16,931 nt of DNA from JACOTV01 sp964579395 (lineage in GTDB: Bacteria; Patescibacteriota; Microgenomatia; UBA1406; GWC2-37-13), in contig CAZOFT010000011.1 in the NCBI GenBank assembly GCA_964579395.1, positions 1 to 16,931 of the forward strand, given 5' to 3'. Position numbers and translations under genes: made by a program. The first letter of the stretch is position 1, and every line of letters begins with the position of its first letter. The notes beneath the pieces are model-generated. The model was not told the origin of the DNA. It worked only from the letters and a program-made list of their open reading frames with translations, and did no database searches. Of the stretch, positions 6,755-12,960 are shown piece after piece.

Positions 6755-7066
6755 ATGGATATTTACACCGCCCTTTCTGTTCCGGTCCGCCGGGATATCG
6801 TAACTCTCTTGGCACGAGAGCATACTGTGCCTGCTTCACGCATATATGAAGTATGTGATCGCGTCACACCTCCTGCAGTCTCTCAGCATTTGAGCGTTCT
6901 ACTGGATGTAAAGCTGGTTGATGTAAAAAAAGTCGGTCGTCAACGGTTGTACACTCTGAAACCGGATCGTCTGGAAGAGATAGGCAGATGGATGGATGAG
7001 ATTGAGCGCATGTGGGAAAAACGTTTCGACACGCTCGATGACGTACTGGCAAAAATTCCCCGATAA
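6755..7066 (+). CDS. ArsR-family winged-helix regulator
   Basis: A 103-residue regulator beginning MDIYTALSVPVRRDIVTLLA. The helix-turn-helix is around residues 29-55 (IYEVCDRVTPPAVSQHLSVL), the wing follows (VKKVGRQRLYTLKPDRL), and the C-terminal helix is EIGRWMDEIERMWEKRFDTL, as in ArsR proteins paired with AHSA1 genes. It lacks a metal-binding Cys pair (only Cys30). ATG 6743 would add MMKH, but lies inside the -10 box; the message is probably leaderless from 6755. The SRPBCC gene follows after 33 bases. Here the regulator comes first, the opposite of the pair at 445-1211. It likely represses its own operon and perhaps the divergent zinc-ribbon gene. Confidence 0.88.
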   Translation: MDIYTALSVPVRRDIVTLLAREHTVPASRIYEVCDRVTPPAVSQHLSVLLDVKLVDVKKVGRQRLYTLKPDRLEEIGRWMDEIERMWEKRFDTLDDVLAKIPR

Positions 7067-7099
7067 GAGGGGTCGTTATTCATTTTCATTATTTTTTCT

Positions 7100-7588
7100 A
7101 TGGGAAAAGCAGTGTTTAGCCGAGATCCGGCAACAAAAACAATGCGTGTTGAGCGCACATTTGAAGCTCCGTTGGAGACCGTCTGGAAAGCCTGGACTAC
7201 TCCTGAAATTCTTGATCAGTGGTGGGGTCCTGCGCCGTGGCATGCTGAGACTTCTCAGTTAGAGCTTAAAGTCGGAGGCACGTGGCAATACGCCATGGTA
7301 GGCCCTGAAGGTGAGCGCAGCTATTGTCGCGCGGATTATGATCTGGTTCAGGCGCCGCACCGCTTTGCCGGACAAGATTCTTTCTGCGACGAGCATGGCA
7401 GTATACTGTCTGATCCGCCCGGTATGCACTGGGATGTACAGTTTGAGGCAGAAGGTGACACAACCAACGTAATAGTCACCATTCAGTTTGCCACTGAAGA
7501 AGCTATGGAAAAGATTGTCGCAATGGGCTTTCAGCAAGGATTTACCATCGGTATGGATCAGCTGGACACCCTTTTGACAACACAATAA
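7100..7588 (+). CDS. SRPBCC (AHSA1-like) domain protein
   Basis: A 162-residue SRPBCC protein of the classical AHSA1 type: RTFEAPLETVWKAWTTPE, then ILDQWWGPAPW, LELKVGGTWQYAMVGPEG, and the C-terminal FQQGFTIGMDQLDTLL helix. The WWGP motif and the LKVGG strand are family hallmarks. A small ligand probably binds the central cavity; its nature is not visible. It follows the ArsR gene by 33 bases and no separate promoter is clear, so co-transcription is likely. Its stop codon directly abuts the stop of the convergent L,D-transpeptidase gene with no spare base and no terminator. Confidence 0.9.
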   Translation: MGKAVFSRDPATKTMRVERTFEAPLETVWKAWTTPEILDQWWGPAPWHAETSQLELKVGGTWQYAMVGPEGERSYCRADYDLVQAPHRFAGQDSFCDEHGSILSDPPGMHWDVQFEAEGDTTNVIVTIQFATEEAMEKIVAMGFQQGFTIGMDQLDTLLTTQ

Positions 7589-8182
7589 TCAGATATCTTT
7601 TACATAATATCTGACCGGTTCAGTTTGCGGGTGCAGCAGGTTGTAGAGATAGGTGATGTCCTTATCTTTATGCCTGATGCACCCTGAGCTGCCCGGATCT
7701 TCTTTTGAAAGGCGTGCAGGATCTCCCCCTGTACCGTGCAAGCCAAAATATCCGACCGTGACCCAGTCACATTGGCCATTGCATTCCATGTAAGGTGTCG
7801 GTCCATACGGCCATTTGTCGCCGGTGGGTATATCAAGTGTCAGAAAATAGGGGCCGGTTTCCGGATTGTCTGTCGGCTCTTTATTCACGATGGTCCAGTA
7901 GGCTCGCCCGACAAGCTGCGGCAAGGGAGTGGGGCGCTCGCCCGGGATACCCACTTTCACGGTAAACTGCCTGACCAGTGTTGATTGATCGGTCTTTCCC
8001 GGATCACCATAATAGAGCAGTTCTCTATTTGATTTGCGCTCCAACAGAAACCAATATTGTTTGGGTCGTATCGGAGATGTTGTGGCGGCAGGTTGCGCAG
8101 CACTATAAAGAGAAGCAACTATTGTTGCGCCGATACAAACCGCAAACAGCACAATGCCAAGCCACAATTCAGGACGTCGCAT
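7589..8182 (-). CDS. L,D-transpeptidase (YkuD domain), membrane-anchored
   Basis: A 197-residue protein with one N-terminal membrane segment (about 7-27) and an extracytoplasmic YkuD catalytic domain. The signature is H149-G-T (YFGLHGTGGDP) followed by S166-G-C168-I-R170 (GSSGCIR); C168 is the expected nucleophile. L,D-transpeptidases make 3-3 cross-links in peptidoglycan or attach proteins to it, and are not inhibited by most penicillins. C134 and C138 flank a loop before the active site and may form a disulfide. The domain is short for the family and lacks a LysM or other wall-binding module. It is divergent from the VIT transporter gene with overlapping promoter elements. Confidence 0.92.
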   Translation of the reverse strand: MRRPELWLGIVLFAVCIGATIVASLYSAAQPAATTSPIRPKQYWFLLERKSNRELLYYGDPGKTDQSTLVRQFTVKVGIPGERPTPLPQLVGRAYWTIVNKEPTDNPETGPYFLTLDIPTGDKWPYGPTPYMECNGQCDWVTVGYFGLHGTGGDPARLSKEDPGSSGCIRHKDKDITYLYNLLHPQTEPVRYYVKDI

Positions 8183-8193
8183 AAGTGGGTATT

Positions 8194-8199
8194 ATTATA
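8194..8199 (-). promoter_or_regulatory. -10 box of the L,D-transpeptidase gene
   Basis: A perfect TATAAT on the reverse strand, 11 bases before ATG 8182. Its -35 region falls on the -10 box of the divergent VIT gene. Confidence 0.5.
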
Positions 8200-8219
8200 C
8201 CTTCTGAAGCGTCGGGGAG

Positions 8220-8225
8220 TATACT
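8220..8225 (+). promoter_or_regulatory. -10 box of the VIT gene (leaderless)
   Basis: TATACT six bases before ATG 8232 predicts transcription starting at the ATG. The -35 region would overlap the divergent TATAAT at 8194-8199. Confidence 0.55.
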
Positions 8226-8231
8226 GTCTAC

Positions 8232-8948
8232 ATGGATGATCTGCAGATGCATATCGATGAAAAACATGGAGACAACCATATCAGTAAACTCAACTGGTTG
8301 CGCGCTGCTGTACTGGGGGCAAATGATGGAATTGTATCGATCTCAGGCTTGGTGTTGGGTGTAGCGGGTGCCAATAACTCGACTCACGCCATAGCACTTG
8401 CCGGTTTGGCGGGCGTCATTGCGGGGGCTATTTCCATGGCAGCAGGCGAATACGTGTCTGTGAGCAGTTCGCGTGATGTTGAGCAGGCACTCTTGGAAAA
8501 GGAACGCCGGGAGCTGGAGGAGAATCCGCAGCGCGAGCTTCGTGAGTTGGCACTATTGTATGAAAAAAAAGGACTGTCAGGTCCTGTTGCACAAAAAGTG
8601 GCAGAGGAGCTGTCGGCCAAAGACGCATTGGCTGCGCATTTTGATGCAGAGCTGGGGATTGACCCCGATAATCTGACTAGTCCGTGGCACGCGGCATTTG
8701 CATCGGCGATCGCTTTTTTACTTGGGGCAATCTTGCCGATGGCGGCTATTTTGGCGCTCCCCTCCCATGTGCGGGTGCAGCTTACTTTTACCGCGGTATT
8801 ATTTGCTCTGGCCGGAACCGGTTACTTCAGTGCCAAAATCGGTGATGCACCTGCAGGGCGGGCGGTAGTACGTGTGGTTGTAGGCGGAGTGTTGGCGATG
8901 GCCATTACGTACGCGATGGGATATGTGTTTGGCATCAACACTGCCTAA
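8232..8948 (+). CDS. VIT1/CCC1-family Fe2+/Mn2+ transporter
   Basis: A 238-residue membrane transporter. The first helix carries the family signature RAAVLGANDGIVSISGLVLG (24-43), and the second GAISMAAGEYVSVSSSRD (65-82). A charged cytosolic segment (about 83-145, rich in Glu) corresponds to the metal-collecting domain of VIT1. Three further helices lie at about 153-177, 183-202 and 212-235. In plants and yeast the family exports Fe2+ or Mn2+ from the cytosol; bacterial members probably also lower cytosolic metal. The N-terminus is His/Asp-rich (MHIDEKHGDNH). No Shine-Dalgarno; a TATACT box six bases upstream indicates a leaderless message. A metal-handling theme may continue downstream (P19-like protein). 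Confidence 0.9.
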   Translation: MDDLQMHIDEKHGDNHISKLNWLRAAVLGANDGIVSISGLVLGVAGANNSTHAIALAGLAGVIAGAISMAAGEYVSVSSSRDVEQALLEKERRELEENPQRELRELALLYEKKGLSGPVAQKVAEELSAKDALAAHFDAELGIDPDNLTSPWHAAFASAIAFLLGAILPMAAILALPSHVRVQLTFTAVLFALAGTGYFSAKIGDAPAGRAVVRVVVGGVLAMAITYAMGYVFGINTA

Positions 8949-8961
8949 GTGCAGGTCATGA

Positions 8962-9132
8962 GCCGTGTTCGATCAGTCTCCAGCGAGCGATATCTTCAAT
9001 CAAATCAAGAGGAAGCGGTTTGTCATGGGTATGAAACCTTCAAGTGAACCGCGTGACTGGCCGTGGGGAAGGCGGGAGTTTGTGCTGCGCGACCCTGACG
9101 GCTACAAGCTGGTGTTTTTTAAGAAAAAATAA
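8962..9132 (+). pseudogene. 3' remnant of a VOC (glyoxalase-like) gene
   Basis: The open frame from the TGA at 8959-8961 to the TAA at 9130-9132 reads as the last third of a VOC domain: DIFNQIKRKRF, then EPRDWPWGRREFVLRDPDGY, then KLVFFKKK. The block W-G-R-R-E-F-x-x-R-D-P-D-G-Y is the C-terminal strand-turn-strand of glyoxalase/bleomycin-resistance proteins. The similarity extends upstream of the only in-frame ATG (9025), and nothing resembling the N-terminal half is present before it, so this is a truncated relic, not a small gene. A 35-residue peptide from ATG 9025 cannot be excluded. Confidence 0.75.
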
Positions 9133-9305
9133 TAGGGGTTCTCATCTTCTGTCGTTTGTGCTACCCTATAGATGAGTGAGGTGGCGGCCTTTCGCCACGC
9201 AAGTCAAGCGCAAGTCTGCCATACTCTTTTCCTGCAGGTAGATAGAACATATAGTGCGAATATTCCCCCCATTTCGTAAGTTAGTATATTGTCCTTATTC
9301 TTTTT
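9133..9305. other. Gene-poor stretch before the CBS gene, with a hairpin
   Basis: After the VOC remnant there is no confident gene. A 6-base-pair hairpin (GTGGCG 9181-9186 with CGCCAC 9193-9198, loop GCCTTT) is not followed by a T-run, so it is not a classical terminator. A 35-codon frame from ATG 9172 to TAA 9277-9279 spans it, without recognisable similarity. TATATT (9285-9290) lies 15 bases before ATG 9306 and may be the -10 of the CBS gene. Confidence 0.4.
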
Positions 9306-10517
9306 ATGAACACCATACCAAACACACAAACAGAACTCCAACAGAAGATGATTATTGAACCGTACATTCGATCCGGCACAAAAGGTGTCAAAAGCGACAC
9401 CAACGAAACGATCGGAACCACACTTGCTCTTGCGACAAGCAGCCACGAGCCGGTCTATGTCTACGATAAGTCAGGAGCATTTATCGGTCTCGCTTCGCCG
9501 TATCGGGCATACTACCTGCATCGACGACCGTACACAACCAAGCTTTCCTCAATCGTGGTAAGCGCGCGTCACTTGCGTCCTACAGACCATGTGTCTGAGG
9601 CAGCAGCTGCAATTTTGGAAAGCGGCTTTTATGCACTTCCGGTCTTTGATAGCGAGAATGTACCTATTGGTGTAGTGGAGTTGCGGGACATTGCAGAAGC
9701 AATAATGAGCCGGGAAGATGTAGCTCATGAACTGGCAAGTCGTGTTAATCCGCAACAAGTCGTTACGGCATCGTATCACAGCACGGTTGAGCAGGTGCGT
9801 CAGATGATGCGTGATCGTCAGACGTCGCGTGTTGTGCTCGTGGATGAGGAGGGCCGGATGATGGGGATTGTATCCCGACAAGACCTGCTGGATGCATATA
9901 TGAAGCCGACAGAAAAACAACGGTTTCATAAGGATCGTAATCCACAGACTAACTGGGCGTTTGATCAAGAGAAGTCGTATCGCAACGATACTCCGGTGCG
10001 CACCTTTGTGACGCGTAGAGTAAACAGCATGGTGGCAGGCTCTGACCCGATAAAGATCGTACAGACGCTCCTTCACTCGCGTCATGGCAGTATTGTGTTA
10101 GTCGATAAAAATAGGCCGGTATCGATTCTTTCTTTGCGAGACATTGCCCATGCGCTCGCGATGCTAGGTCCGACGACGGACTCTGAACTCATTATGATGA
10201 ATCCCAGTGCTTCGGTACCGGAGACGGAAGTGAGGCTGGCGCGTGAGGAATTAAAGCGGTTTGAGAAAAAGATGAAGCGTCGAGTGGATATTGCTAAAGT
10301 TGAAGTGCATTTTGAAGAGCCAAAATATCAAACAGGTACTACTGCGCTATTTAATACGACCATTATTGTGACCCCTACAGCCGGAGCCAAGTTGGTCGCT
10401 CACAGTAAAAGCAAAATCTTTCTGGAGGGCATCAAACGGGGAATTGCTCAATTAAAGAAGCAGCAACGGCGAAGCGGCGTGTCTCACCATCAGTCAGCAC
10501 ATCACCGAGCTCACTGA
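9306..10517 (+). CDS. Four-CBS-domain protein with C-terminal HPF-like domain
   Basis: A 403-residue protein with no signal or membrane segment. Four CBS-type repeats can be laid out at about 26-75 (EPVYVYDKSGAFIGLAS), 84-135 (ALPVFDSENVPIGVVELRDI), 148-200 (SRVVLVDEEGRMMGIVSRQD) and 235-288 (GSIVLVDKNRPVSILSLRDI): two Bateman modules, which usually bind adenine nucleotides. Residues about 300-388 follow the HPF/RaiA order of helix (AREELKRFEKKMKRR), strand (DIAKVEVHFEEP), strands (NTTIIVTPTAGAKLVAH) and helix (SKIFLEGIKRGIAQLKKQ). HPF proteins bind the small ribosomal subunit in resting cells. A nucleotide-sensing ribosome hibernation factor is a reasonable inference. The C-terminal tail is basic and His-rich. 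CBS calls are firm; the HPF call rests on pattern and topology. Confidence 0.8.
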   Translation: MNTIPNTQTELQQKMIIEPYIRSGTKGVKSDTNETIGTTLALATSSHEPVYVYDKSGAFIGLASPYRAYYLHRRPYTTKLSSIVVSARHLRPTDHVSEAAAAILESGFYALPVFDSENVPIGVVELRDIAEAIMSREDVAHELASRVNPQQVVTASYHSTVEQVRQMMRDRQTSRVVLVDEEGRMMGIVSRQDLLDAYMKPTEKQRFHKDRNPQTNWAFDQEKSYRNDTPVRTFVTRRVNSMVAGSDPIKIVQTLLHSRHGSIVLVDKNRPVSILSLRDIAHALAMLGPTTDSELIMMNPSASVPETEVRLAREELKRFEKKMKRRVDIAKVEVHFEEPKYQTGTTALFNTTIIVTPTAGAKLVAHSKSKIFLEGIKRGIAQLKKQQRRSGVSHHQSAHHRAH

Positions 10518-10535
10518 TACGGTATTATGACGGCT

Positions 10536-10547
10536 TGAAGCGCTTCA
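10536..10547. repeat. Perfect 12-base palindrome upstream of the Met-rich gene
   Basis: TGAAGCGCTTCA, with no loop, lies between the CBS gene and the Met-rich gene, near a poor promoter candidate (TTGAAG 10535-10540, 17 bases, TACTCT 10558-10563). It is better suited to a dimeric DNA-binding protein than to a terminator. Confidence 0.35.
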
Positions 10548-10592
10548 TGTTTCGGTGTACTCTAAAGAAAAATACCTGTTGCTGTAGAAAAG

Positions 10593-10598
10593 AGGTGA
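10593..10598 (+). promoter_or_regulatory. Strong Shine-Dalgarno of the Met-rich gene
   Basis: AGGTGA, inside GAGGTGAT (10592-10599 region), pairs with the 16S 3' end over about eight bases and sits six bases before ATG 10605. It is the best ribosome binding site in the window and fixes the start. Confidence 0.8.
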
Positions 10599-10604
10599 TT
10601 TTTT

Positions 10605-11201
10605 ATGAAGCGATACGTAATGGGAATTATGTTGGTATTGGTGATTGTGCTTATCACGGCCGGTGCAAGCAGCGCTCAAATGGGCGGCATGATGTACCGC
10701 GATGACGTCAGTCCAACTCCTACCGGTGCCACAGCGAACGAAGAACATGTTCTGTCGGTCGATCAGGCGATGCAAGCCATTCTTGATACGCAGCACGTGT
10801 CTTCAGTCGACAAGCTCGATTTAACTACAGTCAGCGATGATCAGTGGGAAGTGCTTGGTGATGCAGTGATGGAGCAGATACATCCGGGCGACACCCATGA
10901 GGCGATGGATCAGATGATGGGAGGCGAAGGATCAGAGTCATTGCGTCAGATGCATATCAACATGGGACAAGCGTACTTGGGTTACAGAAGCGCGAATCAA
11001 TCAAATGTACGCTATGGCATGATGGGCCGATGGAATGCAGCAGCCACTCCGATGATGGCGGGATATGGTCCGATGGCAGTATGGAGCACAGGCGTTTGGG
11101 GATGGTTTGGTGTCATCCAGGCAGTGACCTGGCTCGCCGGCATACTGTTTTTGGTGACAGGATCAGCTTATTTTGTACACCGAATGCGCACAAAGAAGTA
11201 G
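10605..11201 (+). CDS. Exported Met-rich protein with C-terminal membrane anchor
   Basis: A 198-residue protein of unknown family. Residues 1-24 are a signal peptide (MKRYVMGIMLVLVIVLI..., cleavage likely after ASSA). The mature part is rich in Met, with clusters MGGMMY (26-31), MDQMMGGEGSESLRQMHINM (101-120), YGMMGRW and TPMMAGYGPM; His residues lie close by. A single membrane segment (about 167-191) ends in a basic tail (HRMRTKK), so most of the protein faces outward. Met/His clusters are known to bind Cu(I) or Ag(I) in other proteins; a copper role here is only inference. It has its own strong Shine-Dalgarno. It is convergent with the DUF5665-like gene, 28 bases apart. Confidence 0.75.
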   Translation: MKRYVMGIMLVLVIVLITAGASSAQMGGMMYRDDVSPTPTGATANEEHVLSVDQAMQAILDTQHVSSVDKLDLTTVSDDQWEVLGDAVMEQIHPGDTHEAMDQMMGGEGSESLRQMHINMGQAYLGYRSANQSNVRYGMMGRWNAAATPMMAGYGPMAVWSTGVWGWFGVIQAVTWLAGILFLVTGSAYFVHRMRTKK

Positions 11202-11229
11202 TCTGAGTCGGTTAAGGTATCGGAGGATT

Positions 11230-11511
11230 CTACTGTTTGAAGTACGGCTCGACGGATGATTTGGGAAGAACTTTCTCCAGAATCGGTATCGTGTTGACGG
11301 AGGATGTGTATGCTTTGTATACTCCGGCCAAAATCAAGCCGGTTACAATAGTTGCCCCCAAGGTAACACCTACACCGCGCACCAGTGATAAGGCAAAATT
11401 ACGCTTGAATGAATTGAGTGCCTGAAGCTGCTTGGTATTTTGTCGAATCTCACGCACGGTGCGATCGACTGTGCTTGATTCCTTTTTTGCGTGCTTTTTT
11501 GTCGCTGCCAT
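11230..11511 (-). CDS. Small one-helix membrane protein, DUF5665-like
   Basis: A 93-residue protein: a basic, polar N-terminus (MAATKKHAKKESSTVDRTVR), a probable short coiled helix (EIRQNTKQLQALNSFKRN), one membrane segment (about 43-66, VRGVGVTLGATIVTGLILAG) and a short tail. The order 'helix - NSFKRNFALSLVRGVGVTLGATI' resembles DUF5665 proteins common in Patescibacteria; this is from memory of the pattern. Function unknown. The start is supported by a TATACT box 11 bases upstream; there is no Shine-Dalgarno. It is divergent from the P19-like gene. Confidence 0.75.
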   Translation of the reverse strand: MAATKKHAKKESSTVDRTVREIRQNTKQLQALNSFKRNFALSLVRGVGVTLGATIVTGLILAGVYKAYTSSVNTIPILEKVLPKSSVEPYFKQ

Positions 11512-11522
11512 ATAGTGTTTTC

Positions 11523-11552
11523 AGTATACTTGGTGTTCTTAAAAAAATACAA
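11523..11552 (-). promoter_or_regulatory. Promoter of the DUF5665-like gene
   Basis: On the reverse strand TTGTAT (11552-11547), 18 bases and TATACT (11528-11523), 11 bases before ATG 11511. Confidence 0.45.
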
Positions 11553-11654
11553 ACCCCACCTGTTTCTTACGTGCTTCTTACTGTTTGTTCACGATATTGT
11601 TATACCTGCACAGTAGTATAAAAAATAAGATTACTCAGTTTATTACTCGTATAT

Positions 11655-12188
11655 ATGAATGACATTTATCCAACAAAAGATGCGGTGGCAAAGGCACAGG
11701 GTCAGGCGTTTACCGCCGCGGTTGAGCTAATGGGTTCAGAGGCCGCACATACCCAGACTACCATCGGCGATTATATTATTACCGTTGCATGCGAAGAAGC
11801 GGAAGGCATGTATGAACCTGATGGAGAAGGAGATTTGAAATGGCATCCTCCTGCCAAGGGAGACAATCAGCATGTTGAAGTGGTGGTACAAGATGCGCAT
11901 GATCGCCGGTTTATACCGGGGCTTGAAATCGTATGTCGGGTGATTGCACTTGATGGAGATGAGGTGGGAGAAAAGAAACAACCATTTCTCTGGCACCCGT
12001 TTTTATATCATTATGGTGCAAATTGGCAGATTCCCAAAGAGGGAGAGTATATGTTTGATCTGGATATAAAGCGTCCTGCTTTTATGCGTCATGATGAAGT
12101 GCATGGGGAGCGCTATAAAGCAGATGTCAGTGTACAGCTGGGTCCACTGAGTCTGGAACCAGGAATCAAGCCTCATGGCTCAGAGTGA
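11655..12188 (+). CDS. P19/Fe2+-transport-like protein without signal peptide
   Basis: A 177-residue beta-rich protein. The segment H73-V-E75-VVVQD, then PGLEIVCRVIALDGDEVGEK and H119-YGANWQIPKEGEYMFDL, resembles the P19/Tp34 (Fe2+ transport protein) family, where an H-x-E pair and a HYG-N histidine contribute to a metal site. A further His-rich stretch lies at 114-119 (HPFLYH) and 146-150 (HDEVH). Family members are periplasmic or lipid-anchored, but here the N-terminus (MNDIYPTKDAVAKAQGQAF) has no signal peptide or Cys anchor, which is odd. I assign the family with moderate confidence and infer metal binding. Its stop lies three bases from the stop of the convergent LolA-like gene. Confidence 0.6.
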   Translation: MNDIYPTKDAVAKAQGQAFTAAVELMGSEAAHTQTTIGDYIITVACEEAEGMYEPDGEGDLKWHPPAKGDNQHVEVVVQDAHDRRFIPGLEIVCRVIALDGDEVGEKKQPFLWHPFLYHYGANWQIPKEGEYMFDLDIKRPAFMRHDEVHGERYKADVSVQLGPLSLEPGIKPHGSE

Positions 12189-12191
12189 CTC

Positions 12192-12875
12192 TTATTTACA
12201 GCCAAGAGCCTGGCGGCAGCCGGCTCGTGCTTCTTCCGGGGCTGAATCACACGCAGCGCATGCTTTTTGTGTATCCATACTGTTTTGTGTCTCGCTGTTC
12301 ATCTGCTGCATCTGCTGCATCATGCCGGAAAGGTCCTGGAACTTGATGTCAGTCGGTGGAGTAAACATGCTTTCGTCAGCGGCCCATGCGCGACAATTGT
12401 AGTCGACCTTTTGCTTGTTGGGATCAAAATTCGAGCCGCTTTTCTCCTGCGGCATATATTCCTGCGCCGTATCTTTGGCTTGTTGCATCATGCTTTCATC
12501 AAATTGCATCTTGTAGCCGATTCCCTGTTCAAATCCCCACGTATACACCTCATTGTCACGGCGAATCATAGATGTTTGGGTCGTTTTTCCGCTTACTGCG
12601 GTCTCAAAGTTGCCGCGCATTTTATTTCCTGACACATACACGGTGCCGGAGCTGGTGCTGCCTGAGTCCTTATCGGTATAGGCAAAGTCACACTGCAGCG
12701 GCGTATTTTTTGCCAAGAGCTCCGACACAGTGCCGGTAAATGATTCAATTGAGTCGTTCATTTTGCTCCCCATCGTTTTGGCCTGCATTGCGGGTTGCTT
12801 TGGAGTGAGGAAATAGTAGGCAGCTGCACCCAATATGACTACTGCGATAATGCCGAGTATTGTTTTGATGTTCAT
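12192..12875 (-). CDS. Membrane-anchored LolA-like protein with Cys-rich tail
   Basis: A 227-residue protein: an N-terminal membrane anchor (about 5-23), a Met/Lys-containing linker, and a beta-rich domain (about 45-130) with the pattern SFTGTVSELLAKNTPLQCDF, GTVYVSGNKMRGNF, SMIRRDNEVYTWGF and GIGYKMQF, reminiscent of LolA/LolB-type half-barrels. A Met/Gln-rich helix follows (GMMQQMQQMNSETQNSM), then a tail with C206-x2-C209, C220 and C226. C62 and C161 may form a disulfide. Exposed outside the membrane, it could bind lipid or a hydrophobic ligand; this is inferred from the fold pattern only. I know similar sequences from Patescibacteria without a function. Confidence 0.7.
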   Translation of the reverse strand: MNIKTILGIIAVVILGAAAYYFLTPKQPAMQAKTMGSKMNDSIESFTGTVSELLAKNTPLQCDFAYTDKDSGSTSSGTVYVSGNKMRGNFETAVSGKTTQTSMIRRDNEVYTWGFEQGIGYKMQFDESMMQQAKDTAQEYMPQEKSGSNFDPNKQKVDYNCRAWAADESMFTPPTDIKFQDLSGMMQQMQQMNSETQNSMDTQKACAACDSAPEEARAGCRQALGCK

Positions 12876-12926
12876 GGTGTCTGGTGAAAAACAAATAATG
12901 TGATGTGTTCCTTTTTATACACCTCT

Positions 12927-12936
12927 TTTGCGCAAA
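12927..12936. promoter_or_regulatory. Palindrome TTTGCGCAAA upstream of the SDR gene
   Basis: A perfect 10-base palindrome between the divergent LolA-like and SDR genes, 10 bases upstream of the TATACT box of the SDR gene. It may be an operator; no regulator gene is adjacent. Confidence 0.3.
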
Positions 12937-12946
12937 GGGAAAGGGG

Positions 12947-12952
12947 TATACT
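12947..12952 (+). promoter_or_regulatory. -10 box of the SDR gene (leaderless)
   Basis: TATACT eight bases before ATG 12961. The in-frame ATG at 12928 is upstream of this box, and its codons would translate promoter sequence, so 12961 is the start. Confidence 0.55.
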
Positions 12953-12960
12953 ACTTATAT

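Noticed and set aside
9181..9198. GTGGCG/CGCCAC hairpin as a terminator
   Set aside because: No T-run follows, and it lies well after the VIT stop and the VOC relic.
9172..9279. 35-codon frame MSEVAAFRHASQ... spanning the hairpin upstream of the CBS gene
   Set aside because: No recognisable similarity, no Shine-Dalgarno, composition not clearly coding; length expected by chance.
9549..10085. 178-codon reverse-strand frame inside the CBS gene
   Set aside because: Shadow of the CBS frame, rich in His, Cys and Arg, no motif.
12928..12960. Upstream ATG of the SDR frame
   Set aside because: The codons read through the TATACT box; the SDR fold begins after 12961.
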